Positions 1 through 8,819 of a stretch of 64,000 nucleotides of DNA are shown piece after piece. This DNA comes from Chitinophaga sp. XS-30. GTDB taxonomy: Bacteria; Bacteroidota; Bacteroidia; Chitinophagales; Chitinophagaceae. The DNA lies in the NCBI RefSeq assembly GCF_008086345.1, contig NZ_CP043006.1:5144032-5208031 (forward strand), given 5' to 3'. A model generated the notes under the pieces. That model ran no database searches. It had not been told where the DNA came from and saw only the letters and a list, made by a program, of their open reading frames with translations. Each line of letters starts with the position of its first letter. The stretch's first letter is position 1. The translations under genes were made by a program, and so were the position numbers.

Positions 1-135
1 CGTGGACACCGTGGAATTCCTGCGCGCATTGTAGCATACCGCGGCCACACCGCAGCCGCTAACAAAATGACACATCTTATTGTTATACTGACAGGCGCCG
101 CCATACTTTTGGCAGTGCCTGTTCCGTTTATTTAA
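1..135. other. Left window edge, coding status undecided
   Basis: All three plus frames are open at the edge. One runs to a TAA at 133-135 and would encode a peptide ending in a hydrophobic helix; another stops at 32-34 after a peptide reading VDTVEFLRAL. The minus frame over the same bases is also open from about 135 to the edge and is Cys-rich, but has no ATG before base 75. The 3' end of a neighbouring gene probably lies here. Strand and frame cannot be settled without the flanking sequence. Confidence 0.3.
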
Positions 136-207
136 GGCGGCTTTAACGAATGACCTAAAAATCTGTTAAATGCATAGATGTTACAACGCTCAATAGCCTT
201 TCTACGT

Positions 208-215
208 TAAATTTG
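208..215 (+). promoter_or_regulatory. Putative -7 element of the HtrA gene
   Basis: TAAATTTG matches the Bacteroidota -7 consensus TAnnTTTG exactly. It would give a leader of about 70 bases before the protease ATG at 295. No clear -33 TTG is seen, only TTACAA about 20 bases upstream. This is inference from the motif alone. Confidence 0.45.
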
Positions 216-294
216 TAAGCAAGGGCATATAAATTGATACATAAAGGCCGTAGATTATTCATGCTTTTTTGACCTTTTAAAACCAATTGCAAAT

Positions 295-1827
295 ATGAAA
301 TTCAAACAAGTTGCGGCCACCGTTCTTATCAGCGCAGCCACCGCGTTTGCGAGCATATTTGTCTACAGCAAATATTTGCAGCCCAAACCGGAAGGACTGT
401 TCCAGAACGGTTCCGATGATATCCCTGTCAACTATGCCAGCTATACTCCCGGAACGATGCCTAACGTCAACCTGACGCCGCCTACCGACTTTCAGCAGGC
501 GGCCAGAATAGGCACACCGGCAGTCGTGCATATCAAAACGAAGATCAATCCGCGCCAGCTGAACAATAATATCCAGAAAAGAAGAAGCCTGCTCGAAGAG
601 TTCTTCGGCGAGCAATTCGATGACGGGAATTCCCGCCGGTACTATGTGCCGGGCCAGATGGCTTCCGGTTCCGGTGTTATCATCGCGGATGACGGGTATA
701 TCGTTACCAATAATCACGTAGTGGACGATGCGGACGAGATCTCCGTAACGTTGAGCAATAACCGGTCTTACAAGGCCCGGGTAGTCGGCACCGATCCGAA
801 TACGGACCTGGCTGTCATCAAAATAGACGCTTCCGGCCTCCCCTATCTCCTGTACGGCGATTCAGACGATATACAGGTTGGGCAATGGGTGCTGGCCGTG
901 GGTTATCCGCTGAACCTGGAAACTACGGTAACAGCGGGTATCGTGAGCGCCAAAAGCCGGGCCATCGGCATCAACACCCGCCAGCGCAGGTCCGCCATCG
1001 AATCCTTTATACAAACGGATGCGGCGGTGAACCAGGGCAACAGCGGCGGCGCCCTCATCAATACCGCGGGTGAACTGGTAGGCATCAATGCCGCCATCGC
1101 CTCACCCACCGGCGCTTATGCGGGATATTCCTACGCCATACCGGTGAACCTGGTGAAAAAAGTGGCGAATGACCTCGTGAAGTTCGGCAATGTACAACGG
1201 GCGTACCTGGGCATCGAATACAACGATCCGTCCAGGATGACCGAGGCACAGCTGCGCGAACAGCAAATGAGCCGGGACATGGGAGGCATCAAGGTGCTGG
1301 GCGTACCGCCCACCGGCGCTGCGGCAGCCGCCGGAATCAAAGAAGGTGATATTATCACAAAAATAAACGGTGTTTCTACCGCATCAGTTCCTGAACTGAT
1401 GGAACAGATCAGCCGATACAAACCAGGTGATAAAGTGAGCATCAATTACATGCGAAACAACAAAGAGTACACCGCCAGCGCGGTCCTGAAGAACCTCGAC
1501 GGGAATACGGGCATCGTTAAGGCAACTGTACTCGATTACCTGGGGGCTGAACTGAGCCCGCTGAGGGCCAGCGACGCGGAAAGACTGGGGATCAATGGCG
1601 GCCTGATGGTCACCAATATCAACAGCGGCCTGATCAAGAAACAGACCACCATGAAGTCGTCATTCGTGATCCTGAAGGCAGATGACACCGGCATCGCCTC
1701 AACGGACGACCTCAAAAATGCCCTGACCGGCAAGAAAAAAGTGCGGCTGGAAGGTTTTTATCCGTCAGACAGGTACTCGAATATCTATTATTACGACCTG
1801 GACCTGAGCAACAGCGTAGCTTTCTAG
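295..1827 (+). CDS. HtrA/Do-family periplasmic serine protease
   Basis: This is a trypsin-like envelope quality-control protease of 510 residues, a usual length for DegP/DegQ/Do proteins. A signal or anchor segment lies at residues 5-24. The catalytic triad is visible: His141 in TNNHVVDD, Asp171 in NTDLAVIK and Ser250 in QGNSGGAL. A PDZ domain follows at about 300-395 (GIKEGDIITKINGVS), with a second, weaker PDZ-like region at about 410-505. It stands alone, is preceded by a TAnnTTTG element and is followed by two hairpin terminators. The family degrades or chaperones misfolded periplasmic proteins. Which paralogue it is (DegP, DegQ or DegS) cannot be told, so no symbol is given. Confidence 0.93.
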   Translation: MKFKQVAATVLISAATAFASIFVYSKYLQPKPEGLFQNGSDDIPVNYASYTPGTMPNVNLTPPTDFQQAARIGTPAVVHIKTKINPRQLNNNIQKRRSLLEEFFGEQFDDGNSRRYYVPGQMASGSGVIIADDGYIVTNNHVVDDADEISVTLSNNRSYKARVVGTDPNTDLAVIKIDASGLPYLLYGDSDDIQVGQWVLAVGYPLNLETTVTAGIVSAKSRAIGINTRQRRSAIESFIQTDAAVNQGNSGGALINTAGELVGINAAIASPTGAYAGYSYAIPVNLVKKVANDLVKFGNVQRAYLGIEYNDPSRMTEAQLREQQMSRDMGGIKVLGVPPTGAAAAAGIKEGDIITKINGVSTASVPELMEQISRYKPGDKVSINYMRNNKEYTASAVLKNLDGNTGIVKATVLDYLGAELSPLRASDAERLGINGGLMVTNINSGLIKKQTTMKSSFVILKADDTGIASTDDLKNALTGKKKVRLEGFYPSDRYSNIYYYDLDLSNSVAF

Positions 1828-1882
1828 CATCATATGCATGTGTTCATAAGTGTTTTCATATAGGTTTTATAGGTTAGGATTG

Positions 1883-1908
1883 AAGGCCTCCCGTTTCCGG
1901 GGGGCCTT
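1883..1908 (+). terminator. Terminator of the HtrA gene
   Basis: A 10-bp GC-rich stem (AAGGCCTCCC against GGGGGGCCTT) with a 6-base loop is followed by GCTTTT. It lies 56 bases after the protease stop codon. Confidence 0.8.
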
Positions 1909-1936
1909 GCTTTTGGGTGCAAAGCCCTGAAAAAAG

Positions 1937-1964
1937 AAAAGCCTCCTGGAATCAGGAGACTTTT
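1937..1964. terminator. Second, bidirectional hairpin terminator
   Basis: A 12-bp stem with one mismatch (AAAAGCCTCCTG / CAGGAGACTTTT) and a GAAT loop has A-run and T-run flanks. It could serve both the HtrA gene and the convergent response-regulator operon. The remaining bases to 2139 hold nothing recognisable. Confidence 0.6.
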
Positions 1965-2139
1965 ATTATGACCATTATTGTAAAGGCTCACAACAATGAC
2001 CATATATCCTATGAAAACCCTACACTAAAAGTAGGACTATAAAGCATATTACGTCACTGCCACTTGGTAAACGTCAAGAATTAACTCGTCAACGGCAATA
2101 AAGATGCGGTGAAAAAAATAAGGGACATAAAAAAGAGGG

Positions 2140-2901
2140 CTAAAGATTGATCACCCCCTTCAGCTGGGTAAAGAATTCGTCCTTCTTCCGGGATGAAATA
2201 GGGATGTTCTTCTGGTCGCTCATGATCACGGCGGTACCCAATCCTTTGATAATCTTCACAATATGATGAATATTGATCAAAAATGACTTGTGTACGCGGT
2301 AAAAACCCTTGTCGGACAGCATTTCCTCGTACTCCTTCAGGGATTTGGAAATAAGGTGGGAAACATTGTTGATGAGCTGGATCTTGGTATAGCTGTCAAA
2401 TGCCTCGCAGTAGATGATATCTTTCAGATCGATAACATTGTATCCGTCATTGACGGGGATAACGATCTTCGAGAACGCATTATCATTATTCTTTACATAA
2501 TCTTTCAGAATGGAAGCCAGTTCGTTCAACCGGCCTTTTTTGCTGCGCTTCACTTTTTCCAATGCATCCTCCACCTCACTCACCTTGATCGGTTTGAGGA
2601 GATAGTCCAGTGCTGCAAACTTGATAGCCTGAAGCGCATATTCCTGGAAAGCAGTAATAAAAATCACTTCAAAGTTAAGGACAGGAAACATTTCCAATAG
2701 CTGGAAACCGTTATTTGGGGGCATTTCAATATCCAGGAACAGTACATCAATAGGGTTATTCTTGATCATTTCCGCGGCCTCATGGATATTTTGTGCTTCG
2801 CCTATCACCTTTACATCCTTACAGTAATTTTCAAGAATGTTTCGCAGGATATGTATGTTGCGGACCTCGTCGTCAACAATGGCAGCTTTTATAATACTCA
2901 T
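2140..2901 (-). CDS. LytTR-family response regulator
   Basis: The 253-residue protein has an N-terminal receiver domain (about 4-120) with the acidic pair Asp10/Asp11 and the phosphoacceptor Asp57 in LFLDIEMP. A C-terminal LytTR DNA-binding domain spans about 145-250 (YCEAFDSYTKIQL, RVHKSFLINIHHI). Its ATG overlaps the TGA of the upstream sensor kinase gene by the ATGA arrangement, so the two are translationally coupled and form a cognate pair. Such pairs in Bacteroidota often control nearby polysaccharide or envelope genes. The targets are not apparent here. Confidence 0.93.
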   Translation of the reverse strand: MSIIKAAIVDDEVRNIHILRNILENYCKDVKVIGEAQNIHEAAEMIKNNPIDVLFLDIEMPPNNGFQLLEMFPVLNFEVIFITAFQEYALQAIKFAALDYLLKPIKVSEVEDALEKVKRSKKGRLNELASILKDYVKNNDNAFSKIVIPVNDGYNVIDLKDIIYCEAFDSYTKIQLINNVSHLISKSLKEYEEMLSDKGFYRVHKSFLINIHHIVKIIKGLGTAVIMSDQKNIPISSRKKDEFFTQLKGVINL

Positions 2902-5864
2902 AACATCTTTACAATGGGAATCAGGATTTCAACCAAGGTACCTTCCTTGTTGCCGAATCCAGACTTAAATTTATCAATAATTTCTAACTTTCCAACGCTT
3001 CCATTAAAAGATTTGATAATCTGGAGCCTTTCTTTAATAACACTCAGGGCCGTGGATTCGTGTTTGGCGAGTTTTCCGCTCTTTATATTATTAGCGTGTT
3101 CCCAGCCTATCCCGTCGTCATCCACGGCGCATAACAGCAGATCCCCCCGCATTTCCAGCTTAACCAGCAGGTGCCCGCTTCCGTTCTTGGGGGCGAGGCC
3201 ATGCTTGATGGCATTCTCCAGGATCGGCTGAATGAGCATGGGCGGGATATATACCGTGTATTCCTTCAGTTCTTCGCTCATTTCGAAGCGGTACACGAAG
3301 GAATTGGCAAAACGGATCTTTTCCAGCTCCAGGTACCGGGCCAGGAAAGCGATCTCGTCTTCCAGGGAAATGAACGATTTCCGCGAGTTATTGAGCATCT
3401 GGCGCATCAGGGTGGCAAAGTCCGCCAGAAAATTGAGCGCCTGTTTTTCTTCTTTTTCGAGGATCAGATGCTGTACCGAGTTCAGGGAATTGAAGATGAA
3501 ATGCGGATTCATCTGGTTGGTCAGCGCCTTGGCCTCCAGTTCAGCGATACGCCGGTTGTATTCGGTCTTCCGTTTCTCCCCGCCCTTGATGCGTCCCACG
3601 ATATAGCGGAGCACCAGCAGGATGGCCATCAGCCCCAGCAACACCAGGATGCCCCTGGCCCACCATTGCTGGTACCATTGCGGCAGGATGGAAATGGTGA
3701 GGGAAACCGGCTGGCTCCAGCCGCTTTTATACTTGCGGGCGCGGATCAGCAGTTTATAGTCCCCGGGCTGTAACCGGGGATAAGGTATGATATTGCTCAT
3801 GGTGGTCACCCACCTGGAGGCCGTATCGCTGGAGAAATTGTACTGGTATTCCACCAGTTCGGGCAGGTCGTACGCAATGGCGCCGAATTCTACCTCAAAG
3901 GAGCTGCCCCGTTCGTACAGGTGCCGGAAATAGGGAAGCGCCAGGTAGGTGCTGTCCCCATACCGGATCGCGTTCAGGTACACGGTGGGCGGCACGGTGT
4001 CCACCGGAATGTGGTCCCGGGAGAAATAGCAAAGCCCGTTGGAGGTGGCAATGAAGAGCGTATCGCGGTAATGGCTGACGCCCCGGATATCATCGCTCAT
4101 CAGCCCGTCGTTTGACGTGATATTACGCAGCAGTACCAGCCTGCGGGCATCAATAACCGAAACGCCGCGGTTGGTGGCTACATATACGCGGTCTGTGCCG
4201 TCATAATAAAGTTGCTGGCAGATATCGCTGGCCATGTCATCGCGGACGCTGAAGTGGCGGACCACTTTGTTGTTCCTTAACACGAAAATACCCTGATCGC
4301 TGGTGCCTACCCACAGCATGCTGTCGATCCACCGCATGTCCTTGATGCCCTGGCGAAGGCGCGGGTCCAGGTGCAGCGGCTTGGGCATGGCATTGCCGGT
4401 ACCGAAATAAAGCCCGTTGCCGGCCCCGAGGTAATAGGTGCTGTCGTCGACACAGGAAATACTGGTCAACAGGGTTTCCAGGCCGGAAAGGTCCAGCGGT
4501 ACGGTGCCGATGCCGTTCAGCAGCTTGTCCCGGCTCACCACGCGCACCTTGCCGGAAGGCGTGATGTCCATATCTTTCACATCGCGCATATCCACTATGC
4601 GCACCGGTTTCCGGTATGCCGGAGCATAACGGTACACGCCATTATCCGTGCCGATCAGCACTTCTTCTCCTTTCGGCAATGGCAATATGCCAAATACGCT
4701 GTTGCGGCCTCCGCTGGAATCCAGCGCAAAACGGCTGATGCGGCCGTTACGGTCCATCAGGTTCAGCATCCCGGCATTCTCGCCGATGTACAGCATGCTG
4801 TTCCGCTGATCGCGGAAAACGCTGTAGACGGAATGGGAATACAGTCCGTTGGTATTATCCAGGTAGCCGAAATAAAAATGTTTGAAAGGAATGTGGTACA
4901 CCCCGTCGCCATAAGTGGAGATCCAGATGTTCCCGTCCCGGTCGTTCAGGATGGAGGTGATGTAGTGGTTATCCAGCAGTTTGCTGAGTTTTTTCTCCCC
5001 TTTGAAGAAGTCGCGGATATAGTACAGGGAGCGCTGTGTGCCGATCCAGAGATTATACCGGTCGATGCACATGCTGCTGATGCTTTCCCTGATGCCCCAT
5101 TCCTGCGCTTTGAAGAAAGGGATGATATCCTTACGGGTGTAGGAATACAGCGTGTTGTCGTAGATCACCACGGGATTTTTACCCACTCTTTCCGCAAAAT
5201 CCGGCCGGTCTACCGGGTAGGGCGGAACGAAGAATATCTTCTGTGCCGCGTTATTGCTGTCTTTCAGCCCCTGTAACTGGAAAACGTGTTGCAGCGGCCG
5301 GAAGATGGTATCGTTGCTGAGAAACCAGAAAAGGTCCGCCGGCTTGGCGCCCAGCTTGTCATAGATCGTTTCCCGGCCGTTATACTGGATGATGCGGCCG
5401 GCGGTGTTGAGGAACCATACCGCCTTTGCCCGGTCTTCAAACGCATACTGCATGTACTGGCTCCGGCTGTTGAAGCGGAGGCTGGTATCATTGTCCTGAT
5501 TATGCACAATATACTGCCCGTAAAACGACGGCATGCCGTTATTGGTGAAGAACCAGACCCTGCCGCGGGAATCGGCGGCAAGTTTGATCACATCATTATC
5601 GGTCAGGCCATCCTTTTTGGTATAGTTGCGGAAGCGTTTGCCATCGAATTTGCTGACGCCGGTGGGTGTGGCGAACCAGATGAAACCGGCGGTATCCTGT
5701 ACGGCGCCGTACACCGTTGCGTTGGCCAGCCCGTCCTTCACATTGTAATTACGGATCACCAGGCCCTGCGCACCCGCCATGCGGGCACACACCAGGCTGA
5801 TGAGCAGGAATGTTATATAACGGATGGCTTGCATCAACTGTGACAGTCTAATGTTTTTGTTCAT
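2898..5864 (-). CDS. Sensor histidine kinase with periplasmic propeller (LytS-type)
   Basis: The 988-residue sensor kinase has a signal peptide (1-32). A long periplasmic region of two-component-regulator propeller repeats follows (motifs such as DTAGFIWFATPTGVSKF and DGNIWISTYGDGVY), then a Y_Y_Y-like domain ending near residue 720 and one transmembrane helix (about 735-757). A His_kinase/HATPase pair follows, with the phosphoacceptor in NPHFIFNSLNS. This is the half-size relative of hybrid two-component systems, with the response regulator encoded separately immediately downstream. The signal sensed is unknown; in the family such propellers often bind glycans. Confidence 0.9.
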   Translation of the reverse strand: MNKNIRLSQLMQAIRYITFLLISLVCARMAGAQGLVIRNYNVKDGLANATVYGAVQDTAGFIWFATPTGVSKFDGKRFRNYTKKDGLTDNDVIKLAADSRGRVWFFTNNGMPSFYGQYIVHNQDNDTSLRFNSRSQYMQYAFEDRAKAVWFLNTAGRIIQYNGRETIYDKLGAKPADLFWFLSNDTIFRPLQHVFQLQGLKDSNNAAQKIFFVPPYPVDRPDFAERVGKNPVVIYDNTLYSYTRKDIIPFFKAQEWGIRESISSMCIDRYNLWIGTQRSLYYIRDFFKGEKKLSKLLDNHYITSILNDRDGNIWISTYGDGVYHIPFKHFYFGYLDNTNGLYSHSVYSVFRDQRNSMLYIGENAGMLNLMDRNGRISRFALDSSGGRNSVFGILPLPKGEEVLIGTDNGVYRYAPAYRKPVRIVDMRDVKDMDITPSGKVRVVSRDKLLNGIGTVPLDLSGLETLLTSISCVDDSTYYLGAGNGLYFGTGNAMPKPLHLDPRLRQGIKDMRWIDSMLWVGTSDQGIFVLRNNKVVRHFSVRDDMASDICQQLYYDGTDRVYVATNRGVSVIDARRLVLLRNITSNDGLMSDDIRGVSHYRDTLFIATSNGLCYFSRDHIPVDTVPPTVYLNAIRYGDSTYLALPYFRHLYERGSSFEVEFGAIAYDLPELVEYQYNFSSDTASRWVTTMSNIIPYPRLQPGDYKLLIRARKYKSGWSQPVSLTISILPQWYQQWWARGILVLLGLMAILLVLRYIVGRIKGGEKRKTEYNRRIAELEAKALTNQMNPHFIFNSLNSVQHLILEKEEKQALNFLADFATLMRQMLNNSRKSFISLEDEIAFLARYLELEKIRFANSFVYRFEMSEELKEYTVYIPPMLIQPILENAIKHGLAPKNGSGHLLVKLEMRGDLLLCAVDDDGIGWEHANNIKSGKLAKHESTALSVIKERLQIIKSFNGSVGKLEIIDKFKSGFGNKEGTLVEILIPIVKML

Positions 5865-5893
5865 AAAGCCGGCAAGCTGCGGATTGCCGGAAT

Positions 5894-7369
5894 TTAGTAT
5901 GCCCTGGCGAACAATACCCTTTCCCTGGAGGGTTTGCCGGAAAGGATGCAGGTGCCTTCTTCCTGCGGATTGTTCAGCGGGATGCAGCGAATGGTGGCTT
6001 TGGTGCGTTCCTTGATAGCTGCTTCTGTTTCCGGTGTACCGTCCCAGTGAGCGGAAATAAAACCGCCTTTTTCATCGAGCAGCTGTTCAAATTCCGCCCA
6101 GCTGTCTGCTTTGGTGATATGGGCTGACCGGAAGGCCAGTGCCTTGTCGTACATGCTTTGCTGAATGTCTTCCAGCAAGGTTATAATGCGGTCGGACAGG
6201 CCGTCGAGGGAGTAGCTGGATTTCTCCTTTGTATCCCTGCGGGCCACTTCCGCTACATTATTCTCCAGGTCGCGCGCGCCGATAGCAATGCGCACCGGTA
6301 CGCCTTTCATTTCATATTCAGCGAACTTCCATCCCGGCCGGGCATTGTCCGAATCATCATATTTCACCCGGATACCGGCCTTTTTCAGTTCGGCCACGAT
6401 GCCGCCTACTTTTTCGTCGATCAGCGCTTTCTGGTCATTTCCTTTGTAAATGGGTACGATCACGACCTGTAACGGAGAAATGCGGGGCGGTAGTATAAGG
6501 CCGTCATCGTCGCTGTGCGCCATAACGAGTGCACCGACGAGGCGGGTGGATACTCCCCAGGAGGTGGCCCATACGTATTCCAGCTTGTTTTCGCGGTTGG
6601 AGAACTGCACATCGAAGGCTTTGGCGAAATTCTGGCCGAGAAAATGCGAGGTGCCTGCCTGCAGGGCTTTACCGTCAGACATGAGCGCTTCGATGCAATA
6701 AGTGTCTACAGCGCCGGCAAATCTCTCGGAGGCGGTTTTCACGCCCTTTACAACGGGCACGGCCATATAGTTCTCCACGAAATCCGCATAAACATCCAGC
6801 ATCTGCCGGGTTTCTGCTACGGCCTCTTCAGCGGTAGCATGGGCGGTATGCCCTTCCTGCCAGAGAAATTCCGAGGTACGGAGGAAAAGGCGGGTACGCA
6901 TTTCCCAGCGCATGACATTGGCCCATTGGTTGATGAGCAGCGGCAGGTCCCGGTAAGATTGTATCCAGTCCTTATATGTATTCCAGATAATTGTTTCGGA
7001 AGTGGGGCGGATGATCAGTTCTTCTTCCAGTTTGGCTTCCGGATCTACGATCACGCCATTGCCGTCAGGATCGTTTTTCAGGCGGTAATGCGTCACAATG
7101 GCACATTCCTTGGCAAAACCTTCCACATGCGACGCTTCTTTGCTGAAAAAGCTTTTGGGGATCAGGAGGGGGAAATAGGCATTCTGATGACCGGTATCTT
7201 TGAACATTTTGTCCAGCACGTCGCGCATATTCTCCCAGAGGGCAAATCCATAAGGTTTGATCACCATACATCCTCGGACAGGAGAATAATCCGCCAGGCC
7301 GCCTTTCAGGACCAGATCATTGTACCATTGCGCATAATCCTGCGAACGAGCTGTAATCTCTTTACTCAT
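5894..7369 (-). CDS. proS: Proline--tRNA ligase
   Basis: This cytoplasmic class II aminoacyl-tRNA synthetase charges tRNA-Pro with proline. At 491 residues it is the short archaeal/eukaryote-like ProRS type common in Bacteroidota, without the bacterial editing insertion. Characteristic segments are the N-terminal RGCMVIKPYGFALWENMR, the class II motif region RPTSETIIWNTY, the anticodon-binding domain from about 290, and a C-terminal zinc-like domain ending in RERVLFARAY. It is transcribed away from the lipoprotein gene at 7694. The sensor kinase gene starts 29 bases downstream of its stop, on the same strand. Confidence 0.96.
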   Translation of the reverse strand: MSKEITARSQDYAQWYNDLVLKGGLADYSPVRGCMVIKPYGFALWENMRDVLDKMFKDTGHQNAYFPLLIPKSFFSKEASHVEGFAKECAIVTHYRLKNDPDGNGVIVDPEAKLEEELIIRPTSETIIWNTYKDWIQSYRDLPLLINQWANVMRWEMRTRLFLRTSEFLWQEGHTAHATAEEAVAETRQMLDVYADFVENYMAVPVVKGVKTASERFAGAVDTYCIEALMSDGKALQAGTSHFLGQNFAKAFDVQFSNRENKLEYVWATSWGVSTRLVGALVMAHSDDDGLILPPRISPLQVVIVPIYKGNDQKALIDEKVGGIVAELKKAGIRVKYDDSDNARPGWKFAEYEMKGVPVRIAIGARDLENNVAEVARRDTKEKSSYSLDGLSDRIITLLEDIQQSMYDKALAFRSAHITKADSWAEFEQLLDEKGGFISAHWDGTPETEAAIKERTKATIRCIPLNNPQEEGTCILSGKPSRERVLFARAY

Positions 7370-7693
7370 ATAAGTTTTTTTCTTTTACCGTTTACCCCGT
7401 CCGGGCCTGTTTCAACCAGCTTTGTTACAGGCACTTGGAAAGGGCGTTCTTCCGTTCATCCCTCCCTGTTGCCATTTGCCCCGAAAGCTACAATTTACAG
7501 GGATTCCGGCACAATTTATTGGCGTAATATTTGTTCTAATAATAATACGGAAAACGCCACAAACATAAGTTGAAAAAAGCAAACCCTCAACGGGGGTGTG
7601 CGAAGATAATAAAACGCCGTGTGCATGGCGTCGTTCCACGGGAAAATTCGTTTAATTTGAGTAAATTTACATTGTTAATCAAACATCAGCAGA
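7370..7693. promoter_or_regulatory. Divergent intergenic region
   Basis: These 324 bases separate divergently transcribed proS and the lipoprotein gene, so both promoters should lie here. Near-matches to TAnnTTTG occur just upstream of 7694 (TAAATTTA at about 7662), but none is exact. No RNA gene or repeat is seen. Confidence 0.35.
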
Positions 7694-8695
7694 ATGAAAC
7701 CTATGATATATAGTGCCGTAGTTGCGCTGCTCGTGTTAAGCAGTTGCTCTACCGCTTACAGAACCGCCCAGACGCCGGATGATGTGTACTACTCTCCGGT
7801 GAGGGAAAATGTTTATGCCAATAACACTGCCCGAAATACGGATGATTATGTGGAGGAAACGTATGACGAGGATGAAGGCAATTATGTGACCTATGCGGAC
7901 GAGGATGAGGAGCGTTATGACTATGCGCGCCGGATCGATCGTTTCAGCAGGGGATATAGCGGTAACTACTGGGATGGTTACTATTTCGATGCCTTTGGCC
8001 CGAGCATGTATATGAACAATTATTGGGGCAGCGGTCTCGGATGGGGTTCCTTCTGGGGGCCTTCCGTGAGTATCGGCTTCGGCTGGGGCTACAATCCCTG
8101 GCGTAACCCCTGGGGCTGGAACAGCTGGTATGGCGGTGGATGGGGACATCCCTGGTATGGCGGCGGATGGGGCAACCCTTGGTACGGTTCCGGCTGGTAT
8201 GGCAACTACTACCCCGGATGGGGCGGCGGATGGCATGGCGGCGGATGGGCCGGCGGTTATTACAACCCGCGCCCTTCCAATTCCTGGGGCCCGAGAAGTT
8301 CATCCAATTCCCGTGTATTCAACAGCGGCAATTATGCACCACGACCGAATACCAGCGGAAATGCACCGATCCGTACGTTTGACCGCAGCGGCACGAACAA
8401 CGTGGTAACGCCCGGCAACAACAACCGTACAACACCGAGAAGGGTGTTCCAGACCGCTCCTTCAGAGCGCCCGGTAACACAGCCGAACAGGCAGACCACA
8501 AGGCCCGCCAGAACGTTTGACAGGAGTAACAGCTCACCTGCCCCCAATAACAGGCAGTCAGCACCCGCTCCCCAACGCCAGGCTTCTCCGGCGCCAAGCA
8601 GATCATTCCCCAGCGCTGCACCTGCGCCTTCCAATAACAGAAGCAGCAGCCCAAGCAGCACACCCGCAAGAACTACCCGTCCCAGAGGCGGTTGA
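7694..8695 (+). CDS. Gly/Trp/Tyr-rich lipoprotein of unknown function
   Basis: The 333-residue protein has a lipoprotein signal (residues 1-18, lipobox LSSC). An acidic stretch rich in Asp, Glu and Tyr follows (about 45-80), then a striking Gly/Trp/Tyr segment (about 100-200) built of repeated GGGWGxPWY-like units. A Pro/Ser/Asn/Arg-rich basic tail runs to the end. I recognise no catalytic domain. The composition suggests a surface-exposed, low-complexity lipoprotein, a type seen in gliding Bacteroidota. A strong terminator follows, so it is probably monocistronic. Confidence 0.8.
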   Translation: MKPMIYSAVVALLVLSSCSTAYRTAQTPDDVYYSPVRENVYANNTARNTDDYVEETYDEDEGNYVTYADEDEERYDYARRIDRFSRGYSGNYWDGYYFDAFGPSMYMNNYWGSGLGWGSFWGPSVSIGFGWGYNPWRNPWGWNSWYGGGWGHPWYGGGWGNPWYGSGWYGNYYPGWGGGWHGGGWAGGYYNPRPSNSWGPRSSSNSRVFNSGNYAPRPNTSGNAPIRTFDRSGTNNVVTPGNNNRTTPRRVFQTAPSERPVTQPNRQTTRPARTFDRSNSSPAPNNRQSAPAPQRQASPAPSRSFPSAAPAPSNNRSSSPSSTPARTTRPRGG

Positions 8696-8707
8696 TCATA
8701 AACCATG

Positions 8708-8760
8708 AATGATCAATTACAGGCCTTCGCGTTATCCGCATAAGTCTGTAATTGATCATT
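8708..8760 (+). terminator. Strong terminator after the lipoprotein gene
   Basis: A perfect 15-bp stem (AATGATCAATTACAG with its complement at 8746-8760) with a 23-base loop is followed by TTTCTTT. An in-frame ATG at 8709 of the next gene lies in this stem. That argues the true start of that gene is further downstream. Confidence 0.8.
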
Positions 8761-8819
8761 TTTCTTTAAATCCTATGCCCTTACCCGAAAAATTAATTTT
8801 TCACAACACTGTTATTTCG

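Noticed and set aside
1..75. Cys-rich minus-strand frame at the left edge
   Set aside because: It is suggestive of a small Cys-rich peptide, but only ATG 75 is available and the frame leaves the window. The plus frames are equally open.
4371..5276. 301-codon open frame on the plus strand
   Set aside because: It lies wholly antisense to the sensor kinase propeller. Its translation has no family pattern and it has no start signals.
8709..8819. Upstream in-frame start for the OmpP1/FadL-type gene
   Set aside because: The ATG lies in a strong terminator stem and the extension destroys the signal peptide. ATG 8820 was used.
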